The notes: generated from the sequence alone by a model not told the origin. DNA of 50,653 bases from JAKSCF01 sp028279945 (GCA_028279945.1 JANQMT010000062.1:1-50653), one strand, 5' to 3'; shown: positions 41,333-50,610, counted from the first letter of the stretch. Program-made: numbers and translations.

Positions 41333-42329
41333 TTTGATCACCTCTGCTGATAATGATTTCTCCTGCTTCATCTAGTCGTCTGATAACTCCAACAATCTTA
41401 TGCTGTGCTTCTTCTACTGCAGTAATCTTTACAGGTCCCATAAATTCAATATCTTCTCTTAGTGTCTCTGCGGCACGTTTTGATATATTTGAAAAGATGA
41501 GATCGGCCACTTCTTTTGATGACCCTTTTAATGCCAGTGCCAATTCACTGTTATCCACATCCCGCAGTACACGTTGGACATATACACCTTCCAGATTAAC
41601 AATATCTTCAAATACAAACATGCTGTCTTTAATTTCTTCTGCAAGGTCTGCATCTTCTTGCTCCAATGATTCCAAAATACTTTTCTCGGTTCCTCTGTTG
41701 GAGGAGTTCAATATTTCTACTAAAGTTTTGATGCCTCCATAGGATTCAAAATTACCTTCCAGTACATTGGACAGCCTTCTATCTAAAATTTGTTCTACTT
41801 GTTTGATTACTTTTGGAGATGTTTTATTCATCGTCGCTATACGGTATGCAACATCCGCTTTCATTTCTTCAGGCAAGCCTGAGAGCACCTGAGCTGCTCT
41901 ATCGGCTTGTAAAAAGCATAATATCAAAGCAATGGTTTGGGGATGCTCATTGACAATGGTCTTCAACAATTGTAAAGGCTCTGTTTTTCTTGCCAGCAGA
42001 AAGGGCTTTCTTTTTTGAGCGAGCCTTTCCGAATTCATTAATATTTCTTCAGCTTTTTTTACACCCAGTGCTTTGGTCAATATTTCTCTGGCGTAATCTA
42101 TGCCCCCTTCTTTTATGTACTGGCTGGCTCTTTGTGTCTCCACAAACTCAGTTAAAATTTCATCTTTTATCAATGGCTCCACTTGCGTAATATTCGCAAT
42201 TTCAAAAGTAATTTTTTCTATCATGGATTCCGGAAGCATTTTTAAGACATTTGAAGATAAGTCTTGACCCAGTGTAATAAATAGTATTGCAGCTTTTTCT
42301 ACTCCCATTAATTCTTGTTGTTGTGCCAT
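41316..42329 (-). CDS. fliG: Flagellar motor switch protein FliG
   Basis: C-ring protein of 337 residues that contacts MotA to generate torque. The N-terminal domain (KAAILFITLGQDLSSNVLKMLPE) binds FliF. The middle has the EHPQTIALIL motif near residue 122, which contacts FliM. The C-terminal torque helix region DNSELALALKGSSKEVADLIFSNISKRAAETLREDIEFMGPV is clear. The FliM partner is not encoded in the visible operon. GAGGTG precedes the ATG. Confidence 0.96.
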   Translation of the reverse strand: MAQQQELMGVEKAAILFITLGQDLSSNVLKMLPESMIEKITFEIANITQVEPLIKDEILTEFVETQRASQYIKEGGIDYAREILTKALGVKKAEEILMNSERLAQKRKPFLLARKTEPLQLLKTIVNEHPQTIALILCFLQADRAAQVLSGLPEEMKADVAYRIATMNKTSPKVIKQVEQILDRRLSNVLEGNFESYGGIKTLVEILNSSNRGTEKSILESLEQEDADLAEEIKDSMFVFEDIVNLEGVYVQRVLRDVDNSELALALKGSSKEVADLIFSNISKRAAETLREDIEFMGPVKITAVEEAQHKIVGVIRRLDEAGEIIISRGDQSAIIV

Positions 42330-42333
42330 GGCA

Positions 42334-43929
42334 TTACACCTCGTCCTTTAATACCCATGTTTTAACGATTTCCGCTACTTTTTCCGGTGATTCTTTAGCA
42401 TACTCTTTAATCTCTTTTTCTGTTCCCTCTTTTTCCGAAGAACTCAAACGAACCGAAACATCTTCTATCATTTCTTCTACGGACATAGGATGTATTGTAG
42501 AAGCCATTTCAGATTGCGCAGCATTTAATTCATTAGCGGCTAATTTAGATGTTCTTCTGGTTCTAACCAAAATAATAATCAATAGGATGAATAAGACCAG
42601 TCCGCCAATACCCATTCCCACATATTTCATTATCATCTGCCTTTGTAATTCTTCCTTATAGACGATTTCCGCTTCTTCCATTGCTTTTTTCAGCTCTACT
42701 TCAGAGGTTCTGTCAAATGCCAGACCCTCGACGTTGATCACATCACCTCTAAGGGCATCATATCCTACCGCTGCCGTCACAATATTTCTAATGGCCTCTT
42801 TTTTCTCATCGGACAGTTCGCCGTCATAGACCACAGATGTAGAAATGCGTTGGATAACACCCGGTGCCTTAATGGTATGGGTCGTTGTCTCATCTATTTC
42901 ATAGTTTCTTATATTCTCATAACTTTCTAATCCCGGGGTATCTGAAATTTCATCTGTATTTTCCCCATAATACTGTACATTGTTATCGACAGGGCTCAGA
43001 CTTAAATCTACCCAATCATCTTCTTCTAATAATATTTTTTCCTGAATACTTCTAATCACAGGGCTTTCATCATTATAGGCAATCATTGTACTCTCTTCAG
43101 TGTCAAAATTCATATCCGCATTGACTTTAACCAATACTTTACCTCTGCCAAGAGCACCCTCTAATAATCCTTGCAGTTCACTTGCTAAGGTATTTTCAAA
43201 CTTTTGCTTCATGCCTAATCTATTGCCTGTTTCCTGAATACTGTTAAAATTATTGTTCTCTGTCACGCCAAAACTCAGATAATTTAACTCTGTATCAATA
43301 ACCTGTACATTTTCCGAAGGTATTCCTTTTACAGCGCCTGAGACCAATGCAACTATACCCCGGACTTTTTCGGAACTCAATTTTTTAAAGGCATTTAATC
43401 TTAATAAGATAGACGCGCTGCCTGATTCTTTTTCACTGGCAAAAAGAGAATCCTGGGGCATGGATAATATGACCGTAGCAAAATCAACTTCTTCCAATGC
43501 CATAATAGCCCGCTGCAATTCTCCTTGGAGTGCACGCTGGTACATGATTTCTCTGTCTTCACTGGTTAAAGTAAAACTTGATTTATCAAACAACTCAAAC
43601 CCCACACCACTTGCAGGCAAAGCCCCCTCATTGGCTAGACTGATCCGTAATTTATCAACGATACTTTCAGGAACAGAAACCGTTGTCCCCCCCATTTCCA
43701 AGCGATAATCGGTTCCCAATTCATCTAGTTTTTGTACAATCTTCCCTGAATCCGTATCACTCAGATCCGAAAAAAGCGGCACATAAGTTGTTTTTCCAAA
43801 AACAAAATAATACACGGTCAAAGAAATAATAAAAGCTGCTCCTAAGCTAATAAGTGCTGCTTTTTTACCACCTGTCATGTTATCCCATGTCATTTTTATC
43901 CTTTCAAAGAAATCTTTCAGCCCTTGCAT
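42334..43929 (-). CDS. fliF: Flagellar MS-ring protein FliF
   Basis: Ring-forming membrane protein of 531 residues, the first structure built in the basal body. Spans lie at about residues 24-46 and 428-452. Between them are the YscJ-type ring-building domains, with YVPLFSDLSDTDSGKIVQKL, GVGFELFDKSSF and SENVQVIDTELNYLS. The C-terminal cytoplasmic end binds FliG. AAGGAG precedes the ATG. It follows fliE after about 100 A+T-rich bases in which I saw no regulatory element. Confidence 0.96.
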   Translation of the reverse strand: MQGLKDFFERIKMTWDNMTGGKKAALISLGAAFIISLTVYYFVFGKTTYVPLFSDLSDTDSGKIVQKLDELGTDYRLEMGGTTVSVPESIVDKLRISLANEGALPASGVGFELFDKSSFTLTSEDREIMYQRALQGELQRAIMALEEVDFATVILSMPQDSLFASEKESGSASILLRLNAFKKLSSEKVRGIVALVSGAVKGIPSENVQVIDTELNYLSFGVTENNNFNSIQETGNRLGMKQKFENTLASELQGLLEGALGRGKVLVKVNADMNFDTEESTMIAYNDESPVIRSIQEKILLEEDDWVDLSLSPVDNNVQYYGENTDEISDTPGLESYENIRNYEIDETTTHTIKAPGVIQRISTSVVYDGELSDEKKEAIRNIVTAAVGYDALRGDVINVEGLAFDRTSEVELKKAMEEAEIVYKEELQRQMIMKYVGMGIGGLVLFILLIIILVRTRRTSKLAANELNAAQSEMASTIHPMSVEEMIEDVSVRLSSSEKEGTEKEIKEYAKESPEKVAEIVKTWVLKDEV

Positions 43930-44032
43930 TGGTTAGTCTCCTTCTGTTTTCATTAATAAAACGCATTATTAACATATTGTCAATAGATATTTATACATCA
44001 AAAACAGAAATAACGAAAGAAAGCGTATATTA

Positions 44033-44341
44033 TTATACTTGCATTCTCATTATTTCTTGATATGCCTCAACAATTTTATTTCTAAGCTGTACTGTCATTT
44101 CCAAAGCCAATACAGCTTCCTGGGTCTTAATCATTACTTCATGTGCATTCTGCGCTTCCCCAGTAATTAATTGTTGGGTACTATATTCTGCATCTAATTG
44201 AAGACTATTTAATTCATTTAATTGTCCCTTAAGAATTTCAGTAAAGGATAATTCGTTGTCATTATCCACATTTTTTTTATGTAAAGTATTGTCACTATAG
44301 ACCGAAGATATATCCCCAACTTTTGAAATGATTGAACTCAC
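44033..44341 (-). CDS. fliE: Flagellar hook-basal body protein FliE
   Basis: 102-residue adaptor that joins the MS ring to the rod. The C-terminal helices ITGEAQNAHEVMIKTQEAVLALEMTVQLRNKIVEAYQEIMRMQV are the family signature. The start is GTG at 44341 with GGGGGAA upstream. It lies 11 bases after flgC. Confidence 0.94.
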   Translation of the reverse strand: MSSIISKVGDISSVYSDNTLHKKNVDNDNELSFTEILKGQLNELNSLQLDAEYSTQQLITGEAQNAHEVMIKTQEAVLALEMTVQLRNKIVEAYQEIMRMQV

Positions 44342-44352
44342 CGGTATTCCCC

Positions 44353-44787
44353 CTATCTACCAATTTCTAAGGCTTTTAGAAACATCGATTTACCTGCATT
44401 CAGTGCTGTTACATTCGCCTCATATGCACGTGTCGCCGCAATCATATCCACCATTTCATTTAATATATCTACATTGGGCATTTGAACATAGCCTTCTTCA
44501 TTGGCATCGGGATGGCTAGGGTCATAAACCGTTTTAAAGGATGTTGTATCATCAAAAACAATAGCATCTACTTTAACACCTTTAGAAACAGTTTTATTTT
44601 GCCCGGACAAAGCATTGATTTCTCTCTGTAAATTCTCTTTAAAAACTGCTATTTTTCTTTTATATGGTCCCCCATCTTCTGTTCTGGTTGTAGTGGAGTT
44701 GGCAATATTAGAAGCAATGGTATCCAGCCTCAATCGCTCTGCCGTTAATCCGCTTGAGCTGATTGAAAAAGTATCAAACATTTTCAT
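44353..44787 (-). CDS. flgC: Flagellar basal-body rod protein FlgC
   Basis: 144-residue proximal rod protein. It starts MKMFDTFSISSSGLTAERLRLDTIASNIANSTTT, with the NIANSTTT family motif near residue 28. The end, VDILNEMVDMIAATRAYEANVTALN, is the matching axial helix. It follows flgB by 3 bases, with AAGGGAAG upstream of the ATG. Confidence 0.95.
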   Translation of the reverse strand: MKMFDTFSISSSGLTAERLRLDTIASNIANSTTTRTEDGGPYKRKIAVFKENLQREINALSGQNKTVSKGVKVDAIVFDDTTSFKTVYDPSHPDANEEGYVQMPNVDILNEMVDMIAATRAYEANVTALNAGKSMFLKALEIGR

Positions 44788-44790
44788 GAA

Positions 44791-45198
44791 TTATCTCTTC
44801 CCTTCACTAATTACATATCTCAAAGTCGAAATTTTAGTGCTCGCCTGCTGAACCAAAGCATTGTATAACAGCTGGTTGGCTGCCAGATTTGCATTTTCCA
44901 TATCGATATCCACATTATTGCCATCTAAACGCATGGACGTAGAAGTATCTTTTACCACTTGGGGCTGGATATCATTGATATGACTTGCAATATCAATGTG
45001 CTTATGATGCGTCGTTCTTAACTGCCCATCCATTCTGTTCAAAGCTTTTTTTAATTCGCTTTCAAAAACCACACGGTTGGCTTTGTAATTTCTTGTGTTT
45101 ACATTTGCAATATTATGACTTATTTCAGTATGTCTTTGCACGGCAGCATTAAGGGCTTGATTAATCAAATGCATGGTTGTGTCATTTGAAATATTCAT
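44791..45198 (-). CDS. flgB: Flagellar basal-body rod protein FlgB
   Basis: 135-residue proximal rod protein and first gene of the long fla operon. HNIANVNTRNYKANRV near residue 27 is the rod signature, and NVDIDMENANLAANQLLYNALVQQ is the C-terminal helix. GGGAAAGGGG lies upstream of the ATG. A promoter candidate and the terminator of the previous operon lie in the 150 bases before it. Confidence 0.95.
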   Translation of the reverse strand: MNISNDTTMHLINQALNAAVQRHTEISHNIANVNTRNYKANRVVFESELKKALNRMDGQLRTTHHKHIDIASHINDIQPQVVKDTSTSMRLDGNNVDIDMENANLAANQLLYNALVQQASTKISTLRYVISEGKR

Positions 45199-45258
45199 TT
45201 ACTCTATACCCCTTTCCCAAAACAGTTCAAAAAAACCATATTGTTCCTTATAGTATTT

Positions 45259-45287
45259 AGTATAAAAAATAAAATAAAAAAAAGCAA
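45259..45287 (-). promoter_or_regulatory. Sigma-A-like promoter of the main fla operon
   Basis: On the minus strand TTGCTT (45287-45282) and TATACT (45264-45259) are separated by exactly 17 bases. The -35 box overlaps the 3' arm of the preceding terminator. It is the only good candidate between the fliS terminator and flgB. Confidence 0.5.
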
Positions 45288-45306
45288 GCAAAATCGACAC
45301 TCGCTT
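45272..45306 (-). terminator. Terminator after fliS
   Basis: On the minus strand AAGCGAG pairs with CTTGCTT (one G-U pair), and a run of T residues follows. It separates the sigma-D dependent fliD-fliS unit from the fla operon. Confidence 0.7.
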
Positions 45307-45346
45307 TCTCATTCTTACATTTTTATTCGACAAAAGTCTACTCTAA

Positions 45347-45718
45347 TTACAAGCATTCACTTATGATTTGGCTCCACGTACCATGCAATTCTTGCAGCAT
45401 ATTTTTGACTTCTGTCACTTTGGCTTTATCATTATTAATGTTGGCCTGCATCAGTTGGTTTTGCATATATTCATACAGAGATGATAGTTGTTCTGCTATT
45501 TCACCTGCATCTCGGTTAAGGGTAACGGTTAACTCCGTTATGATATTTTGAACTTTAATTAAATTATTATTTCTGGCTTCAATATTTTTTTCATCTATGG
45601 CTATTTCAGCAAATCTACAAAATTTGACAGCTCCCTCGTAAAGCATCAACAAAAGCTTTGGAGATGATGCGGTACTAACGCTATTCTCTTGATAAATACT
45701 GGCTGCATTACTATACAT
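45347..45718 (-). CDS. fliS: Flagellin export chaperone FliS
   Basis: 123-residue helical-bundle chaperone that keeps flagellin monomers unfolded for export. It contains YQENSVSTASSPKLLLMLYEGAVKFCRFAEIAI near the start, the classical FliS segment, and AEQLSSLYEYMQNQLMQANINND later. AGGAGGAG precedes the ATG. It is the last gene of the fliD unit. Confidence 0.95.
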   Translation of the reverse strand: MYSNAASIYQENSVSTASSPKLLLMLYEGAVKFCRFAEIAIDEKNIEARNNNLIKVQNIITELTVTLNRDAGEIAEQLSSLYEYMQNQLMQANINNDKAKVTEVKNMLQELHGTWSQIISECL

Positions 45719-45733
45719 ATGAATCTACTCCTC

Positions 45734-46102
45734 CTATCTCTTAACATCCACAATAATACCCATTATATTTTGCAAACGACTGATGAGATCTTCTATTTCT
45801 CTTTCATTAAAACACTTAATACAGGTATCCGCTTTTTTTTCATACACTTTTATCCAAAGCTGATGGCCTGATTCCTCTAATACGAAAAATATGTCCAGCT
45901 GATCTTTTTCAGCCAATTGGTTCAGCTGATCAATCTGTTCTCTGATTTGACGATGCCTGCGCTTTCGATCCTTTTCATTTTCACGGTCTTTTTCTTCTTT
46001 AGGAACAGGCAGATCATCTTTTCTGTGTATCACACCTGTCGCAGTGGCTTTTTTGATGACTTTCACTATCTGAGGGTCAATCTTATTTAAAAAGAAATCC
46101 AT
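45734..46102 (-). CDS. FlaG-like protein, divergent (second copy)
   Basis: 122-residue charged protein. The middle is a basic coiled segment (EEKDRENEKDRKRRHRQIREQ). The C-terminal 60 residues (IFFVLEESGHQLWIKVYEKKADTCIKCFNEREIEDLISRLQNIMGIIVDVKR) follow the pattern of the FlaG domain in the gene upstream, ending with the same IIVD-K motif. FlaG proteins affect filament length in other bacteria. I infer a diverged tandem duplicate. AGAGGG precedes the ATG. Confidence 0.6.
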   Translation of the reverse strand: MDFFLNKIDPQIVKVIKKATATGVIHRKDDLPVPKEEKDRENEKDRKRRHRQIREQIDQLNQLAEKDQLDIFFVLEESGHQLWIKVYEKKADTCIKCFNEREIEDLISRLQNIMGIIVDVKR

Positions 46103-46124
46103 ATTATCCCTCTTTTATTTTTTA

Positions 46125-46517
46125 TTATACTTTTTTGTCCACTATAATGCCTGCTAATTCCCAAATTCCTGCTACCACATTTAATATTTTTTCCGGCGGA
46201 AACTCTTTAATGACTTCCTGGGAATCATTGTCCACTAATTTTACCATGGTGGTACCGGTTTTTTCATGAACTTGAAATTGAAAGTGATTGTTGGCCCCAA
46301 AAATAATTTCATTGGAAGCATTCAGCAGTTCATCAAACAGTTTTTTTCCTTCTTCTGATTGCAGCATTTCTTGATCCAACAAGTTGGATTCCATATCATG
46401 AATGGTTTGAACAGGGCTTTGCATATCATCTTTGTGAACGCCGGCAGCTTTTCCTTTAGTTTCAGGTATACTGAATTTATTTGACATTCCTTCTTTTGAA
46501 ATTGCATCAATGTTCAA
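46125..46517 (-). CDS. flaG: FlaG family protein
   Basis: About 130 residues. The N-terminal half is low-complexity. The FlaG domain at the C-terminus has FQFQVHEKTGTTMVKLVDNDSQEVIKEFPPEKILNVVAGIWELAGIIVDKKV, with the conserved EFPPEK motif. Start is TTG at 46517, preceded by AAAGGAGG; an upstream ATG would include that site in the gene. It lies between the flgN-like gene and its own diverged copy. Confidence 0.88.
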   Translation of the reverse strand: MNIDAISKEGMSNKFSIPETKGKAAGVHKDDMQSPVQTIHDMESNLLDQEMLQSEEGKKLFDELLNASNEIIFGANNHFQFQVHEKTGTTMVKLVDNDSQEVIKEFPPEKILNVVAGIWELAGIIVDKKV

Positions 46518-46542
46518 TTGAATTCCTCCTTTAACCATAACA

Positions 46543-46983
46543 TCATTTAAATTTATCTATAAAACAACCATCATTTTGTATGCCCTTGATGTTAGAATAA
46601 GCTGTATTTACAGTTTTCTTAAGCTTCATATTTTTTAACTCTGCTTTATCATTTTTCATGATCTCATTGATCATATTGATATTCTCTTTTTCTTTCGATT
46701 GAATTATATAAATAATCTCATTGGTTTCTTTGATCAAATGATTGAGTTCTTCACTTTGATAATTATTATGTTCAGATGCAAATTGTTCTAAAGCGTGATT
46801 AAGCCTATTGACTTTCTCTATTTTGTCCTGTTTTGTATTTATAGCATTCATCAAACGTTTCCAATCGTCTTTTTGAATCCATCTTTTTTGCAGCTCTGAA
46901 ATTTTTAATATTTCTTCGAATAAGGCTTTCTTTTTTTTAAAAGTTTCCTTGAATTCTTTTTTTGTTTTTTCTTCTAAAACCAT
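46543..46983 (-). CDS. FlgN/FliT-like flagellar chaperone
   Basis: 146-residue, largely helical coiled-coil protein. The size, charge pattern, position directly after fliD and the C-terminal ending (AYSNIKGIQNDGCFIDKFK) fit FlgN- or FliT-type export chaperones. FliT chaperones FliD, its upstream neighbour, while FlgN serves FlgK and FlgL. The sequence alone does not decide which. AGGTG lies near the ATG. Confidence 0.65.
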   Translation of the reverse strand: MVLEEKTKKEFKETFKKKKALFEEILKISELQKRWIQKDDWKRLMNAINTKQDKIEKVNRLNHALEQFASEHNNYQSEELNHLIKETNEIIYIIQSKEKENINMINEIMKNDKAELKNMKLKKTVNTAYSNIKGIQNDGCFIDKFK

Positions 46984-47002
46984 TCCTTCACCTGCTTTAT
47001 AT

Positions 47003-49072
47003 TTACTGCCCTAATTGATTTGTAAGCCATGATGACTGTGCATTCAATTGTTGTAATGCTACTTCCATTGCAGCGAATTTTGCATAATACCTGTTTTCAG
47101 CGTCAATTAAATCTTCTAATAATTCTTCAATTCGGTCATCATAATCGTCAATTTTTTCGCTTAATATATTTTTTTGTTCTGTAGAAGTACCTTCCCAGCC
47201 TGCTTTTTCCAATAAAGCACCTTTAAACTCTCCTATAGGCGCAATGGCATAATCCATAGCTTCTGCCATTTTCGCTCCAATGCCATTTTCTTCATCCGTA
47301 AACAATCTTCTAACCGCATCTGAGCGGGTTTCTAATGCTTTATCCAGTTTCTCTTCATCGATGACCAATTGCCCGCCATCAAAGACGTTATTGCTGGTTG
47401 TAATCCCTAAATCGTACAGGCTGATGCCCAAATCGCTTTCAATACTGGTCAATGCATATCTAAAATCACGCATGGTTTTGGTTAAAACATCATCGTTTCT
47501 GAGAATACCACTTTTTGCTTTTTCTTCCCATTTCTCAATCTCTGTTTCTGACATTTCATCTTTCTCTTCATCTGTTAAAGGTTCAAAGTCATAAAATCTC
47601 TCTTCTTTAACCAAATCATTAAATTTATCGATCATCGTATTATATTCATCTACAAATTTTACAACGGTTTCTTTCAGATTTGTAATATCTGACTCTACCG
47701 ATATATCAATGGTATCTGTTGTAGTTTCATTTAAGGTATAATTGATTCCATCTATTGTAAATGAATTGGTGCTTCTGGTTGTCGTAACGCCGTCTAATGT
47801 AAAAGAAGCATCTAACCCAGTTTGTGTACGCCCTGTATAAGTACCATGATCTATACCTATTCCTGATGAGAAGAAACTTCCAGTAATATCTTGAAAGGTT
47901 ATTTGGTTCATAACCCCTTCTTCATCCGATTCCAATGTAAAGGTATTGGATACTTGGCTGTAGTACATGGTGACATTGGCATTATCATTGTTGTTGACTT
48001 CATCTATCATATCTTGCACCGTATCACTGCTTTTATCAAATGTAAAGGTTTCGCCATTGATGCTAAAGCTCAGTGTGGTTTCAGCTCCAAATATATCATT
48101 GGAAAAGTTTGCATCTCCTAAGCTTTTGCTTGTATTGAGTACATTTTTGTCTCCTGACATAAATCCCATTGCAAACACAGTGGTAACACCCTTTAAGGTC
48201 TCAGACAGCTTTAGGGTATGTTCCGGTGCTTCAATGGTCATCTTGCCATCGAATTGGCCTACGGTTACGATTCCTGATCCAAATTCAGCATCTATTTTGG
48301 CTTGTACATCGTTGATGAGTTCATCTGCATCGGCATAGCCTCCATCTAAGGTAATGGTCTTCACATCCCCATCTAAATTAACGCTAATAGTATCACCGGC
48401 GTCGATAGCTCCAAAATTCAACTCTACTGCTTCAGACAATGTGGTGTTATAAATATCAGTATCAAATATTTGAAAAACATGCCCGGAGGCATCAATACTT
48501 AATTCTCCACCTGAATTGGTTACGGTCACTTTATTTTCTCCAAACGCTTCATCTATTTTTTTTCCAAGATCAGTAACCAAGGCGTCAACATCACCATAAC
48601 CTCCATCTAATGTTATGATCTCAGATTTTCCATCTAATATTATTTTTAAGGTATCCGTATTATCTCCAGAATTGATAGCCCCTATATTGACGCCTGAACC
48701 TATCATAGAAGCAATATTACTGCCTTTCCATATATCCTTTTGTGCTATGGTAATATTACTTATGGTATGGGTATCTGCTGTATATTCTCCAGTAGTATCC
48801 ACTGAAACCGCTGTTGATGAAGCCGTAGCCTTGTATGCATTAAATGTTCCCTCAAGCAAGAAACAGGTCTCTGTATTAGACACATCAAGAAATTGGCTTT
48901 CAAAGCTCTTTAAATCACTGATAACCCCTCTATAAATCTCCTGCTGCCATACTGCGTACTGCTTGTCTCTCCTCACATTATCAACCTTAGATTGTTTTAG
49001 CGCCACCAAGTTTTTTACCATGGTTTCTGTATCAAACCCTGATATCATTCCAGTTATTCTACTCGTATCCAT
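47003..49072 (-). CDS. fliD: Flagellar filament capping protein FliD
   Basis: 689-residue cap protein, longer than the usual 450-550. The N-terminal domain (RITGMISGFDTETMVKNLVALKQ) and the C-terminal coiled coil (LSEKIDDYDDRIEELLEDLIDAENRYYAKFAAMEVALQQLN) are standard. Between about residues 131 and 288 two related units of about 90 residues are present, each with ITLDGGY-DAD-L and a following IDAEFG-like stretch. I chose ATG at 49072 with GAGGTGG upstream. A sigma-D promoter precedes it. Confidence 0.94.
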   Translation of the reverse strand: MDTSRITGMISGFDTETMVKNLVALKQSKVDNVRRDKQYAVWQQEIYRGVISDLKSFESQFLDVSNTETCFLLEGTFNAYKATASSTAVSVDTTGEYTADTHTISNITIAQKDIWKGSNIASMIGSGVNIGAINSGDNTDTLKIILDGKSEIITLDGGYGDVDALVTDLGKKIDEAFGENKVTVTNSGGELSIDASGHVFQIFDTDIYNTTLSEAVELNFGAIDAGDTISVNLDGDVKTITLDGGYADADELINDVQAKIDAEFGSGIVTVGQFDGKMTIEAPEHTLKLSETLKGVTTVFAMGFMSGDKNVLNTSKSLGDANFSNDIFGAETTLSFSINGETFTFDKSSDTVQDMIDEVNNNDNANVTMYYSQVSNTFTLESDEEGVMNQITFQDITGSFFSSGIGIDHGTYTGRTQTGLDASFTLDGVTTTRSTNSFTIDGINYTLNETTTDTIDISVESDITNLKETVVKFVDEYNTMIDKFNDLVKEERFYDFEPLTDEEKDEMSETEIEKWEEKAKSGILRNDDVLTKTMRDFRYALTSIESDLGISLYDLGITTSNNVFDGGQLVIDEEKLDKALETRSDAVRRLFTDEENGIGAKMAEAMDYAIAPIGEFKGALLEKAGWEGTSTEQKNILSEKIDDYDDRIEELLEDLIDAENRYYAKFAAMEVALQQLNAQSSWLTNQLGQ

Positions 49073-49136
49073 ATATACCACCTCTAATATTTTTATATAT
49101 TAAATAACTGTCTACATTTTCTCTTACTATTATTTC

Positions 49137-49163
49137 ATATCGGACATTTAGAAAATTATTTTA
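49137..49163 (-). promoter_or_regulatory. Sigma-D (FliA) promoter of the fliD unit
   Basis: On the minus strand TAAA (49163-49160), exactly 15 bases, then TCCGATAT (49144-49137). This differs from the SigD consensus TAAA-N15-GCCGATAT by a single base. It lies 65 bases before fliD and after the flagellin terminator. Confidence 0.85.
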
Positions 49164-49216
49164 ACAATTTTTTTCATTTTTTAGACCAAATTATTTGAAT
49201 TGTATAAAAGCGCTTT

Positions 49217-49252
49217 CTCAAAAAATGAAATAAGGGCGTATATACGCCCTTA
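49217..49252 (-). terminator. Terminator of flagellin
   Basis: 49231-49252 is a perfect 22-base palindrome centred on GTATATAC with GGGC/GCCC arms, giving a strong hairpin. On the minus strand ATTTCATTTTTTG follows. It begins 14 bases after the flagellin stop codon. Confidence 0.88.
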
Positions 49253-49265
49253 AGAGTTGTTTTGA

Positions 49266-50582
49266 TTATCTTAATAGTTGTAGAACGCCTTGTGGTTGTT
49301 GGTTGGCTTGCGCTAACATGGATGTTGCTGCCTGGCTTAGGATGTTGTTCTTTGTGAATTCCATCATTTCTTTTGCCATGTCTACGTCTCTAATTCGACT
49401 TTCAGCTGCTGTTAGGTTTTCACTAGATGTGCTTAGGTTATTTATTGTATGTTCTAATCTATTTTGGAATGCACCAAGCTTGGATCTTTGAGCTGAAACA
49501 TTCTTAATCGCATCATCTACCACCTCTACTGCAGCAGTAGCCTTATCAGAATCACTCAGGTCAAGGGCATATTCGGCTGAACCACTATTTTGATCTAAAG
49601 CATCAGTAGTTGTAAATACAGCATTTGCAACGGACCCATGTGCAGCACCACTAGTTCCTGACACTGCTAAGGCTAAAGCTCTCATATCACTTATTGCAAC
49701 CTCAAATCTTTGACCGTTATTTGCACCAACTTGTAATTGGGCTGATCCGGTTGTTCCATCACTTCCTGATGCTTGTTGAGTTATAAAAGCTGGATCTATA
49801 CCACTATCAACAGAAATACTTCCTACACCGGCAGCTCCATCAAATAAACCATCAGCAGTAGTTGCAATCGTCAATGTATTATTGGTGGATGAAAATGTAA
49901 ATTCACTTATGTTAAGCGATGGGTCTTCTCCACGCATTGATTGCAATGCAGCCATGATTTCTTCACCTACGTCTGAATTATCTGCGGTGTTATCAATCTC
50001 AATAGTTTTAGTTGCTGTATCATGTGATGATCCTGTAGTATTAAAATTAATTGTATATGTTTCTCCACCTATTGATAACTTTACTTGACCAGTTTCACCA
50101 GCTTGATCATAAGCATCGAAAGTTAAACGAAATTGTTCTTGTGTAGCCGCATTTACTGCCTCAAGGTTTCCATCAAGCAGATTCTTAGTATTGAATTCAG
50201 TTGTGTTACCAATACGACTTAATTCTGAAGTCAACTGAGTCATTTCCTTTTGAATCTCATCACGGTCTGTATCCGTATTTGTATCATTTGATGCCTGAAC
50301 TGACAATTCTCTCATTCTTTGAAGAATACTGTGTGTTTCATTTAAAGCACCTTCAGCAGTCTGAATCATTGAAATACCATCTTGAGCATTTCTAGCAGCT
50401 TGATCAAGGCCTCTGATTTGACCTCTCATCTTTTCTGAGATGGCTAGACCTGCTGCGTCATCGCCAGCTCTATTGATTCTTAACCCTGATGATAGTTTTT
50501 CTAAAGATTTAGATTGAGCGGTTGTGGATTGTCCTAATCTTGAATAAGTGTTTAAAGCTGCAATATTGTGATTAATTCTCAT
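49266..50582 (-). CDS. hag: Flagellin
   Basis: Filament subunit of 438 residues. The conserved N-terminal D0/D1 domain (MRINHNIAALNTYSRLG..., SSGLRINRAGDDAAGLAISEKMRGQIRGL) and C-terminal D1/D0 domain (SAQRSKLGAFQNRLEHTINNL ... AATSMLAQANQQPQGVLQLLR) are complete. The central region, about residues 140-330, is Thr/Ser/Gly-rich and variable, as usual. AAGGAGG precedes the ATG. The visible leader contains a CsrA-type hairpin and a palindrome. Expression from SigD is expected; the promoter lies outside the window. Confidence 0.97.
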   Translation of the reverse strand: MRINHNIAALNTYSRLGQSTTAQSKSLEKLSSGLRINRAGDDAAGLAISEKMRGQIRGLDQAARNAQDGISMIQTAEGALNETHSILQRMRELSVQASNDTNTDTDRDEIQKEMTQLTSELSRIGNTTEFNTKNLLDGNLEAVNAATQEQFRLTFDAYDQAGETGQVKLSIGGETYTINFNTTGSSHDTATKTIEIDNTADNSDVGEEIMAALQSMRGEDPSLNISEFTFSSTNNTLTIATTADGLFDGAAGVGSISVDSGIDPAFITQQASGSDGTTGSAQLQVGANNGQRFEVAISDMRALALAVSGTSGAAHGSVANAVFTTTDALDQNSGSAEYALDLSDSDKATAAVEVVDDAIKNVSAQRSKLGAFQNRLEHTINNLSTSSENLTAAESRIRDVDMAKEMMEFTKNNILSQAATSMLAQANQQPQGVLQLLR

Positions 50583-50610
50583 TTTATTTTCCTCCTTGAA
50601 TTTTTTATTT

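Noticed and set aside
49231..49252. Operator function for the palindrome after flagellin
   Set aside because: It lies directly after the stop codon and is followed by a T-rich tract, so a terminator is the simpler reading.
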